This document shows, piece by piece, positions 32,339 to 44,265 of a stretch of DNA of 64,000 bases. Positions within the stretch are counted from its first letter, which is position 1. Each line of letters begins with the position of its first letter. The DNA comes from Maratus speciosus (Eukaryota; Arthropoda; Arachnida; Araneae; Salticidae), in assembly GCA_963932465.1 (NCBI GenBank), contig OZ010791.1, positions 617,651,800-617,715,799 on the forward strand, in the 5' to 3' direction. The notes beneath the pieces were generated by a model. It searched no databases. It was given only the letters and a program-made list of their open reading frames with translations, and was not told the DNA's origin. A program made the translations under genes and the position numbers.

Positions 32339-32590
32339 AATAATGTTAATGTTAATGCTATTAATTCATCATGTTAGTCTGTAAAGCATGTTTGTTGAAA
32401 ATGAAAAGGTTTTCTTGAGAATGGATAGCAGCCTATGAAACGAATCACGCTTGAGAAAACTTAATCATACTCTTTAAAAATGACTCGGAAACGTTTCCGA
32501 AAATCTGTAGCAACAAAAGAAACTTTTGTTATATAAAGGCTTCTTTAACCCATAATTTGTTTCACTCACTAGTAATAAAGAAAAGTAGTA

Positions 32591-33250
32591 CAGTGAAACG
32601 TCTCAGCGCGACCCTGAACGATAATTTTTTCATGAAACGAAATTTATTCCTATAGGCTCAATACTAATTTTATATCCATTCAGAGACCATCCCAGTAGAA
32701 TTCCCTTTATGAGCGACAACTTTCTTTGAAGAAAATAAAACAAATTCCGTTTTTCCCTGGTCGATTGAAGAAGTTTTTATTAGAAAAATAATTCTGGAGG
32801 GCACATTATTCATTAAACTTCTAAATTTAGATCGTTTTTTATACCGGTAACTTTTATAAGTTTAAACCCCTTTGTGCCTTTTTAGGTAATGAATTTAACG
32901 CTGATGACAAATTAAGAATGACGGTCAATAAACTCCCCTGCCTTATTCTGTTAGGAAACTCTCAAAGATATAAATAAATTAATTAAATCGTCATCATTTG
33001 TTCCCGTCCAAAAAAAAAATGCATTTTTTTACTGAACTTGGAAAAAGCAACTTATGTAATTAACTTTTATTTTGATACTTAAATTTTTATATTTTTTCTT
33101 ATGTGAAAAATAAATTTTAGTAACATTAATTGTTACCTTTTTTCAACAATTAAAATCTAGACTTAAACATCACCTCCATTAAGAGACCACCTCTCGATGC
33201 GACCCATTTTTATTGGAACGGAACGTGGTCGCTTTAAAGAGGTTTTACTG
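32591..33250. mobile_element. 660-bp TA-target element, pogo/mariner-like
   Basis: Termini CAGTGAAACGTCTCAGCGCG and, inverted, CAGTAAAACCTCTTTAAAGC, each followed shortly by GCGACC, with TA at 32589-32590 and 33251-33252. Internal copies of GAGACCA and GCGACC lie near both ends. Non-coding. Confidence 0.65.
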
Positions 33251-33850
33251 TATTTACCGTATTTAATGGAACAATGGAAAAATAGAACAATGTAGTAGGT
33301 GTTCTGAATTACCTAGTTGCTGGGAAACTTTACATCCAATGTAAAGGTGTTCCGGCTATGTGAGACATAATTTGCCATGAGAGAAAAATGTTTAAGTATG
33401 GATAATCAACATTAAAAGTGAAAAATATTACTTTAATGACTAAGACAGAAATGAATGTAAAAGATATGCTTAAATTAAAGCATTTTCGTGATTTGATAAA
33501 TAAATAGGTTGAATAAAAGTGGTGTCAATCGATTAAAATGTGTGTTAGAGTCCACGGTTTCGAAGGGGTTAAATCTAAATAATATCTCTCACCCGCAAGA
33601 AAAGTGACACATCTCGACAAAAGAAAATTTGCATGGTTTTACTGTAACATGAAATTATAACTTAGCTCTGCGTGCAGGAATAAAAAAGTGCATAAAAGCG
33701 TAAAATCCTTAAGAATGAAGACATAGGACGAGGTTCGGAGGATTGGATAACCTCCCCACACAATCCACCCATCTTCTGTGGTCACGAATGGACATATAGC
33801 ATAATAAAGTGATTTTCCGCATAACCCTTTTGAAACTTTTTGTGTACGTA

Positions 33851-34932
33851 CAGTCGTGGGAAAAAAAGTAAACACCCCTTACTAACTCCTCAACAAATCA
33901 TCGTAGAAGAAAGTTACTGGTACCGAACGATTGGAAATAAAGTCTACTTTTAAATGATGTATATAAAATTTTCTTAGGGGGTCATCTACATATTAAAACG
34001 AATCCAAACTTCATTTTTTTCAATGGCAATACCCAATTTTAACGAGATATTTCAAATCTTCGGTTCAAACTATGCCTAGACACCAAATTTCAAGTCATTT
34101 GAATGATAAGTTTTTGAATTATAAACATTCAAAATTTAGTGCTTCTAATGTTAAATTACATTTTCATATTTTTATTTATATTTCCCAAAATTATGCTCCT
34201 AATGTGCTAATTTTTTTTTTTTTTTTTGTAGTAATAATACTAATATACCTAAACATAAATAAGCTGAATTTGCAATTTTTATAATTTTATGATATGAATT
34301 ATGAATTATGAAATTAATATTCGAAAAAATTATGAATTGCAACCTACAATTTTTTTGATGGATTTAGATTTATTAAGTCCTGCTTTATGGAAATTCAAAA
34401 ATTTCACATTTTTCTTCCAAGTAGTTTTCAAATTATGCTTAAAAAACGGCAAAATGGTGGTTTAAGGGGCCGTCTATGATGGAAGTGAGTAGACATTTTG
34501 AAATTTATTCTGCTGTACTGCAATCTAACACGCTTCATTGACTCCTTGAGTGGCGCTTAAGGTGCCTTGATCAAGGAAGAGGCTCTCTCGGTTAACAATC
34601 CTGTACGGAACTTCAATTTGGATACAGCTCTTAAAATACGCTCGTTTTAAAATAATTAATTTCTCGGAAACTTATGGTACGAATTGCATAAAAGTTCGTT
34701 TTTAGGCTAATGGAAGGGTGTAGAGTTCATTTATGCTGTCAGAATTGGGTACTGCTATTGAAAAAAACAAAGTTAAGGTTCGTTTTAATATGTAGATGGC
34801 CCCCTAAGCAAATTTTATATACATCATTTAAAAGTAGACTTTATTTCCAATCGTTCGGTAGCAGTAACTTTCTTCTACGATAATTTGTTGAGGAGTTAGT
34901 AGGGGGTGTTTACTTTTTTTTTTCCACGACTG
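33851..34932. mobile_element. 1.08-kb Tc1/mariner-type MITE, copy 1
   Basis: TIRs of about 190 bp beginning CAGTCGTGGGAAAAAAAGTA and, inverted, CAGTCGTGGAAAAAAAAAAG, flanked by TA (33849-33850 and 34933-34934). A second copy is at 37249-38358. A 50-bp piece of the T2/T5-specific segment (GAGTGGCGCTTAAGGTGCC) sits inside at about 34543-34597. Confidence 0.7.
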
Positions 34933-34934
34933 TA

Positions 34935-35755
34935 CATATGACAGACCTATTTCTGTCATAAAACGCAAAATGAATTTTTGCGAGATGTATCGCTTTTCTT
35001 GCGGGTGAGCGATATATTGGTTTCTGAGGTTTCTGACTATAGCGAACGCTTTTCAGAATAATGGGTAACTCGGAAGAGCTTATTGTAAGTATGTTCATTT
35101 GTGATCACAATATATTTTTCTAGATTAATAAATATTTCACTTTTTTTTAGTGTATTGTGTACCATCATTCGTTAAAATTCTTCGAAGTTCTTTTAATGTA
35201 TGTTATTTACCTATCCAAAAAGTAATCTTTGTCTTCTTTTTTTTCTGTTTCTTTTCTTTTTCTTTTGTAATTCTTGCTTGTAAGCTTAAAATCAAACTCT
35301 CTTACCAATCTAAAACCGCAAAATCAACACAATATAACTTTGAAATTATATTCTTCAATCTTATATCGTACATTATATACTTGTTTCAGGACCGAATTTT
35401 ATTTATAAAAATATATCGGCCTTAAATGGAAAATAATATGTGGGGAGGGAGTAAAAAAAACATTTTCTTTTATAATGCCCTGTATTGCTGCCTAAAGAGG
35501 AAGCTATACCGACCATGAAAACATGTAACATTTATCAATTCCTTTGCCTTTGTGCAGCCCCATCCATCAAATGAGTTTTGAGATCGAAATTTCCTGTCTC
35601 TAACTTACAAGCCCTGCTGATAACAGCTAAAAGAGAAATTCAGAAATATAGACTCTGTGCTTCCATCTGTTGAGTTTTATACGAACCGTTTAAAGTATCC
35701 TAAAATTATATTCTTTTAATAATATTCTTATTATCCCCTGGTTACTTTCAAATAT
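34935..35755. other. AT-rich DNA, no supported feature
   Basis: Two short frames (plus 35150-35425; minus 34910-35098) have biased Phe/Lys-rich composition and no domain. I see nothing else. Confidence 0.5.
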
Positions 35756-35757
35756 TA

Positions 35758-36050
35758 TTTAACACTATACATACCGGGAATTTTACTTAAGTTTTATAAA
35801 AATATTTCATACCAGAATTTTTATCTAAAACCATTTAAGCTTCTTATAAAAACTATTTCTGTGTAATTTATATTTTATTTATTTATCATTAACTTTTGAT
35901 TTATTTTCAATTATTGCTTAACACTAAACTTACCGGAAATTTTACTCGCCTTTTAAAAAAAATATTTCATACCAGAATATTTAATTAGAACTTTTTAAGC
36001 GTCTTGTAAAAAATATTTATGTGTAATTCATATATTATTTATTTTATGAA
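35758..36050. repeat. Imperfect tandem duplication, about 158-bp period
   Basis: AACACTATACATACCGGGAA at 35761 and AACACTAAACTTACCGGAAA at about 35921 each lead into TATTTCATACCAGAAT and GTGTAATT(T/C)ATAT(T/A)TTATTTA. Two units only. No longer element was found. Confidence 0.6.
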
Positions 36051-37034
36051 GAATCGAAATATTTTCACTTAGTATCTTTCAAACGACAAGTTGTTTGTAG
36101 GATATTCATAAACTGGATGTTTATGAATCTTTGTACTGATTTTAATTGTTTTGAATGTTGATAACAAGTAAGCTTAAATAATAAACTAAAATGCAAGGCC
36201 TTAACCATACGCAAATTTGGCATAAACCTTAATTATTGAGTATTCTAGGGCAATTCCACATAAAATTATCTTTTTTTTTTTTTTTTTTGGGGGGGGGGGG
36301 ATAAAATTTATAATATGTTATTTTAAGGGTATGATTGGAAAGTTTGATATTTTTATGTTCTATAATAAAATAAAATATACTAATAAAAAGGCATTTACTG
36401 TTTACAAACTAAGTTAAGTACCATTATTGTCTTTGTAAAGTCATAATGTTACGTCAGTTACACAATAAAAGTTACGTTAGTTGCATGTGTAAATGGCATT
36501 TTTTTTTTTCTTGTTCAGAAATTAATTAAGCAAGTTACTGATATAATTTATCATTACTTAGTGTTGTTGAGAACATTAAATCACTTTTTTTAACGGGAAG
36601 GTTTTGACAATTTTTACACTTCAATGAAGGCAGAAAAAATGTTTGTCTATTTTATGTTACATGAATTACAGAATTTTGAATTGCAGTTTTTGGGACTAAA
36701 AGAGAGAATGAAATAATCTGCAGGTATTTAGATATTCAGTGCTTAGTAAGAAACATTTTAAATTGTAAAAATTTGTTCTAGCTTTATTAGTAAATTTCCT
36801 ACACAGCTTTAAAAACAAAATCCGACGATCATATGTTAAGTCAGTTACGATAGAATTGACCTCTTCCAGAAGAAAATCTATTTTTCATTCATAAATTAAA
36901 ATACAATTCCGAACACATTCCAGTTTAACATATCTTTTAACTAATTTGACTTAATATTAATTTTATGTTAAACATAAGAGGAAAATCTGTCTATGCATAT
37001 AAATACTTCGATTAGATGCAATACCATCATCATA

Positions 37035-38756
37035 CAGGGGATTCCAAAATTCGACAGACAAATTCAGTGGTGGTGGTGGTGGGGGGGGGGGGGTGTTGAT
37101 AGTAGGAATCAAGAGTATGAAAAATTGCCATAGAACATGGGACCGCAAACCTCTTATTTAGTCACAAATTCATCCTAACTGAACTTGGGTAGACAGTAAT
37201 AATTTCGAGAAAAATAAATACATTGCAATGAAAATGCAACAATACGTGCAGTCGCGGAGAAAGAAAAAAGTAAACACCCTCTACTAACTCTGCAACAAAT
37301 TATTGTAGAAGAAAGTTACTGGTACTAAACGATTAGAAATAAAGTCTAATTTTAAATGATGTTTATAAAATTGGCTTAGGGGGCCATGTACATATAAAAA
37401 ACGAACCCAAACTTTGTTTTCTTCAATATCAATACCCAAGTTTGACACCATAAATAGATTCTACACCCATCAATTAGCCTAAATCTAAATTTTCATGAAA
37501 TTCGTATGATTAGTTTCTGATACATTAATTATTTTTAAATGAGTATATTTTAGGGCTGTATCCAAATTGAAGTTCGGTACTCGATTGTTGAAATGCTGCT
37601 GAATGACTATGACACGTATTATTAATGTATTATTTCTTGTCAATATGAACATTTCACTCGCTTAATATGTTACGACTATTGCCAGCCCAAATGTTTCATT
37701 AAAATGAGTAAAATATATTTTTTTCAAATTATGCTTTTGGAAGCATCATAGACCCGTCAGTTTGACATTTTTTATACGTAATTCGAAAACTACTTGGAAG
37801 AAAAATTTGAAATTGAGAATTTGCAGAAAGCAGGACATAATAAACATAAATCTATCAAAAAAAAATTTATGTTGCAATTCACTTTTTTTTTTCGAATATT
37901 AATTTCAAATTCCTAATTAATATTATAAAAATTTTGAAATTACAAATTATATGTATTTACGCTTGGGTTCTTTAGTAATATAATTAAACAAAAAAAAATA
38001 TCACATTTGAATTATAATTTCAGAGATATTAATAAAATTATGAAAATGTAATTTAATTTTAGAAACTCTAAATTTTGAACGTTTATAATTCAAAAACTTA
38101 TCACACAAATGTCTTGAAATTCCGTTTCTAGGCATAGTTTGAACCGAAGATTTAAAATATAGTGTCAAAATTGGGTGTTGTCGTCGAAAAAAGCAAAGTT
38201 TGGTTTGGTTTTAATTTGCAGATAACCATCTAAGCAAATTTTAGATACCTCATTTAAAAGTAGACTTTATTTCCAATCGTTTGGTACCAGTAAATATCTT
38301 CAATTATAGTAATTAGTTGCAGACTTAGTAGGGAGGGTTACTTTTTTCCCCTCGATTATACCTTGCTTTGTGTGAAATGTGATAACATCACAAAAAGATC
38401 TATCTGGAAAAACATGTTGCTCAAGCAATCGATGATACCGCATGAACTGATAATCGCAGTCTAAAATGTGAGGCGTCCAGTGTATACTGCTGGCGCGTAT
38501 AATGCAAACTTCGACCACTTTTGTTTCAAGTTATCACATTTACAACAAAGATGAAAATGTCTGTTAAACGTTTTATTATAATATACGTCAGTTTTCTGAA
38601 AGATATTACCGTCAATCCAAATTCAGTTACGATGAAACACCCTGTATTTTTGATTAAATAAGTGATTTGTGACCCCATGTTCTACGGTACTTTCTCACCC
38701 TCTTGATGCCTACTATCACTCCTCTGAATTTGTCGGTTGAATTTTGGAACATCCTG
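37035..38756. mobile_element. TA-target element with ACAGGGTGTTCC-type ends, hosting a nested MITE
   Basis: The left arm begins CAGGGGATTCCAAAATTCGA; the right arm, inverted, begins CAGGATGTTCCAAAATTCAA. About 180 bp of inverted similarity includes GATAGTAGG(A/C)ATCAAGAG. TA flanks both (37033-37034 and 38757-38758). The left arm acquired a (GGT)n/G run at 37068-37094. Most of the interior is the nested MITE at 37249-38358. The start of the 37035 element resembles that at 20330. Confidence 0.6.
37249..38358. mobile_element. 1.1-kb Tc1/mariner-type MITE, copy 2 (nested)
   Basis: Left CAGTCGCGGAGAAAG, then AAAAAAGTAAACACCCTCTA. The right end is degraded (CTCGATTA). It has the same long TIRs as 33851-34932, with GTAGACTTTATTTCCAATCG shared. 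It is older or less constrained than copy 1, judging by more differences between its arms. Confidence 0.6.
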
Positions 38757-39033
38757 TATGCATTCATTTACAATATAAACACGAGCAGATTATGTAATAT
38801 GCAAGTATAACACCCATAGGCGGAGCTTTCAGTTTAAAATGCCAAAACTGGCAGTCACCAATGTAAGATAATATATTAAGTTATAACTGAACTAGTAAAA
38901 ACAGTAGAATTATCGCATTTGTAGAGGTGAATTGAGTGTTTTAATTAAAAACATGAAAGTAAATTATTAATCATAATGTAGCGTTTAGTTTTATCCTTAT
39001 TTTTACACGCTTAAGTAAACGAATAAGAAAAAA

Positions 39034-39822
39034 CAGGAAAACAGGGATTCTGCTTTATCAGAATTTAGTGTCGCCCCCGATGAAAAGAAGAATATATATA
39101 CTGTATATAAATATGGATAGTACAAAACATGTTTCAATTTTAAAACTTAAAACACACGCTTTTATTTTATATAAAATGACATCATTGCATCCGCTAAAGA
39201 ATTCCTCATTTACGATCCAGTCTTGAACAACATCTACAGAAAAGTATACAAGGACAACACTATCACTGAATAATACACAAATCCAAAAAAAAAAAAAAAG
39301 TCGTCATCATTCAAGAAACTCGACAAAAAAATCGGCTATATAATGATTCATAGGCCTTCATTTGTATGTAGTATTAATATAGATACTTAAAATTAAATAT
39401 AGTTTTTAATAGCTCCATGTTTTATCAGAAATCATTCATTTATATATTTTTTTAAATAGCACGTATTTTAATTACATTTTTTCAGTTATTATGAGAAAAT
39501 GGCAACAAAAAGATATAAATACTTGCCAACAAATAGTTGAAAACATTAAACAAAATTCTTTATAAACTACAAAAAAATTAATATCTCATAAATAAATTGA
39601 GATGCAATTTTCAACCAAATTGCATTTAAAAGTACTTTTCTCCTGTATTCGACGGTATAAAAATTAAAATTGTGCTATGCTTAGAAGTTTAAAAATCTGA
39701 AGTAGAGATTATCCCGTACAATGACACATCTGCTTTGTTTTACGGCTGGCTTATATAACGGAACGTTATTTTTTGGAGACGGCACTTTATTTGCCTGCCG
39801 AAAGAAATAGCATATCGGGGCT
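39034..39822 (-). mobile_element. HINE-like element H-E
   Basis: Minus strand: AGCCCCGATATGCTATTTCT at 39822, through CATCGGGGGCGACAC and a hairpin with one mismatch, ending CCTG instead of CTAG at 39034. Otherwise full length. Confidence 0.6.
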
Positions 39823-40157
39823 AAAAAAGGAAAAAATCACTGTTATCATTTTTTAACGTATTATTTACATATTGCCTTTTTCTAAAGTATTCTAAACTTA
39901 CTAGTTTAGAATACTTTTTTTACTACTTTTACTAACTTTTTTTGATACCTTTTTCTAAAGTATTTTAAACGTTTTTAGAATACTTTTCATCGTGTAATCA
40001 TATTTTCGTCTAATTGAGCCTATTACATGGAAATTATTATCGATTGTCTCGTTTGCTTCTAAAAAGTTTTGAAGTTTCGTACAGGAATACAAGAAACTGC
40101 ATATGTCAAAGAAAAGGCGCTTCTTCTGTCACATGCTCATTCTAATCATCATCTCCC

Positions 40158-40532
40158 CGATCCCGCAATTCCATGTTAACCTATGGGAAAACTTCGAAGC
40201 GCGATTACTCATTACCTAAAATAATTATTAAAATACCGTTTTCACCAACAGAAAGTAGACGCCAGATGCCGATGATGTGCGTTTTCAAAAATTGTCTGCA
40301 TAAATTTAAAATATTTTTAAGAAGATGATAAAATTTTATCAAATGGAAATTTCAAAGTTTATTGGGATTTTTTATGTGTTTAAAAATTACGTAGACAATT
40401 TTTAAAAACGCACATCATCGGCATCTGACGTCTACTTTCTGTTGGTGAAAATGGTATTTTAATAATTATATTAGGTAATGAGTAATCGCGCTTCGAAGTT
40501 TTCCCATAGGCTAACGTGATATTTCGCGATCG
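40158..40532. mobile_element. 375-bp foldback element
   Basis: The arms of about 140 bp (CGATCCCGCAATTCCATGTT outer; CCTATGGGAAAACTTCGAAG, GCGCGATTACTCATTACC, GCCGATGATGTGCG inner) are repeated in inverse order at 40395-40532, around a T/A-rich loop of about 90 bp. Arm identity looks high. No TSD was resolved. Confidence 0.65.
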
Positions 40533-41753
40533 AGAAAATTCAGTGCAGCGGAGCCTTAAGGAAAACGGAGATTAAAAAAAAATGAGTATTTTTGCGGGTA
40601 TGTTGATTTTTTGTTCGCTGTATTCGAGCCTTACTTGTAATCAGGTTTCGTAAATATGATATTTTCGAAAACATAAAAAATATACGATATTTTGATATAT
40701 ATCCGATATTTTCAAATTAGCCAACTCGCTGCTGACACTAAATATTTTCAAGCATAACATAAATTAGAAGCTAAAACATACTGCACTTAACATAAAAACT
40801 TAAACAATATTCCTTAAATGCATTTCTCCCCACCCCCCTCCCCCTCCACCACCACCACCACTTTTTTTTTTCTTTTTTTTTTTTTGCACTTAGAAGAAAA
40901 CTGAAATACCAACTAATTCAAAACAGATACAATTTTATACACTTGTAAAAACAAGCAAACTACAGAATTCAGTATCAAATAATGAGAAATTTATAAAATA
41001 AAATAGAAAATAGAAAATAGTTTTCTTTAATTGAAGAATTTTAACATAAAGGTGAGCTTGTCTAATTTTTTATTCCCTAACATGTTGTACAGTTTAGACC
41101 CAACTAAAACAAAATCATAAAATATTCTTTTCTAATGAAGCAGTATATAATTATCCAGACAGTTTATCTTTTAATGGTTGTTCTTAATTGTCTCACATAA
41201 TTATAAGTTCTGCATTTTAAAATAAAAGCTTTAAACATAAAGCTTGGAAAAAATATTTGTTTTTTTTTTTTTTTTTTGGCTAAAAAAGTCACTAAGGAGG
41301 CAAAAGTTCAAAGACAAGAGTCCTTTACCCACAGAATGGCACAGTCAATAACAGTTAAAACTTTCATTTACACTTGTTTTGCCTGAAAATATCAACATCT
41401 TGCATAGTTTTGAAAATAAATATCAAATAAACAAAATATCAAATTTCTTGATATTTTTAAAATAATTACTAAGTTTATGAAACTATCGAAAATATCAAAA
41501 ATCTTGATATTTTGAAAATAAAAATCGGATATATATCAAGATATATATCATGATATATATATTCATTCATATACATCAACGAACCCTACTTGTAATAACC
41601 AAATTTCTTGTAATATATTTTTATTGTACCAAACATTTGCCTACTAATTCCTCGTTAAAATAGAGTTCTCGTTACTTTCGAGCTTGCTATAATAGAGTTC
41701 GGCTGTATTATTAAAGTTGTGAACGAAAGTACGGGTTCGACTTGGAATACACC
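40533..41753. other. AT-rich DNA without a gene
   Basis: Contains a C/T-rich tract (40826-40880), a T run at 41260-41278 and a palindromic GATATATATC cluster at 41520-41570. No element ends recognised. Confidence 0.5.
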
Positions 41754-42818
41754 CATAGCTGCCAACTTTTATGCTTTTGCCGTACCAATAAAATTTAATA
41801 GTAAAATTTGCTTTATTTAATCATCGAAATCGAAAGCCCCGTCTTGTAACTCCCCCGCAACTAGAATTCGACCCCGAGCTGGGCAAGGTTCAATCAGGCT
41901 TTTGTCCCTTCTGGGTCGATAAAATGGGTACCAAGCTTGATTCAGAACTAAACACTGAGAGTCCCGCGTTAGGCTGACCACCTGACCGGGAGATATGCTG
42001 TATAGAACCTCAGGGCCCATGGTCTAGAAAACAGGGTTCGGCGCTATCGGCCCTGATCCTTAACGGATCATATTACCACAAGTTCTGTTTTTAGCTCACA
42101 GGCTATCAAAGCCTGAGAGCTAATGTGCCCGCCGGTTCTGTATGTATGTATGTATGTATGTACATATGTACGTATGTACGTAACGCGATAACTCTTGATA
42201 GAAACATCCGATTTGCTTCAATTTTTTTTTCTATGTTCGTTCTGATAAGGCGCTTCCCTGATTAGTTTTGGGCGTTCATTGGTTAAGTACAAAGGGGGAA
42301 AGGGGAGCTAGTCCCCCCCCCCTTAATTAAGATAAATGGGTTTTTCATGCAGAATTATCCAATTTACTTTAATTTTTTTTCTATGCTCATTCTGATAAGG
42401 AGCTTTCTGGTTAGATTTGGAGGTTCATTTGTTAAGTATAAAGGGGGTAAGGGGGTTACCCCCCCCCCCGTTAATTTAGCGAAATGGTTTTTCATGCAGA
42501 ATTATCTGATTTGCTTCAAATTTGGTATACCGCTTTATATGTTAAGGAGCTTCCCTGATTACATTTGAAGGTTCATTGGTTAAGTATAAAGGGGGGAAAC
42601 GGGGACTAATCTCCCTTCATTTATTTTTCGAGGGACATTATTCTTTGAAATAAGAGTATAATATACAATTAGTGTGAATAGCCTGTGAGCTCAACGCCAT
42701 CAGTTTAACTGGGCACTTTTCCTTTTATTATTTAATCATCGAAATCTGGAAATTAAGTAAAACAAAATGTCTATTAAAATTTAGATGTAACAGAAAAGCG
42801 TAAAAGTTGGCAGTTATG
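41754..42818. mobile_element. CATAGCTGCCAAC MITE interrupted by a retroposon-like insert
   Basis: The left half, 41754-41831, and right half, 42728-42818, together make one 151-bp family element (ends CATAGCTGCCAACTTTTATG and AAAGTTGGCAGTTATG). The interruption is delimited by a 19-bp duplication of MITE sequence. Confidence 0.65.
41832..42727. mobile_element. 896-bp SINE/retroposon-like insert with 19-bp TSD and internal tandem repeat
   Basis: It is flanked by TTATTTAATCATCGAAATC at 41813-41831 and 42728-42746. Such a long duplication is typical of LINE-type target-primed integration. The insert contains, on the minus strand, GGTACCCATTTTATCGACCC and AGAAGGGACAAAAGCC, which resembles from memory a conserved block of invertebrate SINEs. 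It also has a (TATG)n run (42138-42176) and three tandem units of about 140 bp (TTTTTCATGCAGAATTATCC, then AAAGGGGG and C-runs). No LINE frame. Confidence 0.55.
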
Positions 42819-43421
42819 TAAACTGTGTATTATTAATTGAAGAGCTTAGTGGATGAACATGTTAAGTGATATGGAACAGATGTGATTCGACAATGCACGG
42901 ATGTTTGGTGATTTTCTGATTAGCACGTTTTTTTAGTCCACACCAAACTACTTTTTCTAATGCGTCGACAACTTTTAATCATGGGAAATATACTACTTAT
43001 AAATAACGACGTATTAAAAAGCAACATAAAGATGTATTTTTAGAAAACAATCAAAATAAAGAAAAAACACATATTTTACAACATACATTTTATGAGAAAT
43101 GTGCTACTTGTATCTTTTCGTGCTTTAAAAATGTCCTTGTACATCAGAGTAGACATCAGAACTCTAATTTCTCGCAAGCTTTCAAACAACATCATGACAT
43201 CATCTCAATCTTTTAAAAGTTATCAACAAATCATAATTTGAATCACTGAATGTGTACTGCGAGAAAAGCGTTAGAACTCCATATAGAATCCTTTGCCGTA
43301 GCTCACAAATATTTGATAAATGTACGTCACTATTTATTGAATAAACAATATTTCTAAAATACATGAATAAAAAATCCTAAAATGAAAATAATTTCGTACA
43401 AATATGAGCAATGTGCTTTTT
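42819..43421. other. AT-rich DNA, no feature seen
   Basis: No supported gene or repeat. Confidence 0.5.
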
Positions 43422-43952
43422 ACCCGACTGCCAAGAAGGGTTATGTGTTTGACGCGTATCTGGGTAAGTGGATTTTTTATACCCTCGAAACATCCCAACG
43501 GCTGGATGGATTTTAATGAATGAGGTCTCTACCGATTCATCTTAACCGTCCGATGGTTATAGGCTATGTTTTATTTTCATAAATTTAAAATGGCGGCCGT
43601 AAAATACAAAATGGCGGTAGAGATTTAAAAAAATACCCACCGTCTTGAGTGGCACTGGATAGATCTTTCAAAAGGAAGACGATGTTTCATTGACTATTTT
43701 ACAGTCAGAAGCTCCGTTTACATATTACACAACCTGGAAGTTGTCTAGGTAGAATCTGTAGCTTTACTGCAACTCTAATTCTCATAGACATATATAGGCC
43801 TGATCAAAACAGTGTTTATAGATAGGAACTAACAATTAAACACAACTTAAATGTCATCAGGACATGTAAATAAAAAAATAGGTAAGTAATATAAAAAAAT
43901 AGTTTCACATTGATGAGAAATAATTAATTAGTTCGCTTTTTACGCAGTCGGA
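43422..43952 (-). mobile_element. MITE family T, copy T3 (short form)
   Basis: Ends ACCCGACTGCCAAGAAGGGT and ACGCAGTCGGATTTTTTGAT, then the conserved TTTTTTAAATT. It lacks the long-form segment. Confidence 0.6.
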
Positions 43953-44074
43953 TTTTTTGATTTTTTAAATTAAATTTTAACTTGTTAAATTCGTTTTTTG
44001 TGATATTTATAATGCGTAAATAGTTCTTTTACGGGGAGTTTTAAGGGGCAAAAAACTATCTCTGATGTAGAAGG

Positions 44075-44265
44075 GAACTTTACATTGTTAAAAATCTGCA
44101 GCTTTTGCTGCTTAGTCACTCCATTACTTTTATCGAATATCTCTAATGACCAATGAGAATTCTCCATAATATAGTCAAGTAACCTTTTTCTCTAAAAGCG
44201 GTGGTGTGAGTCTGCAGCAAAAGCTGAAGATTTTCAATGGTCGGCAATGGCTTAATTCAAGTATA
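44075..44265. repeat. Short foldback with GCAGCTTTTGCTG arms
   Basis: ATTGTTAAAAATCTGCAGCT at 44078 has its approximate inverse, GCAAAAGCTGAAGATTTTCA, at 44215. The arms are about 50 bp with several mismatches. Confidence 0.4.

Noticed and set aside
38300..38518. 72-residue minus-strand frame as a host exon
   Set aside because: Runs across the end of the nested MITE at 37249-38358 and into the arm of the surrounding element; no splice-site or domain support.
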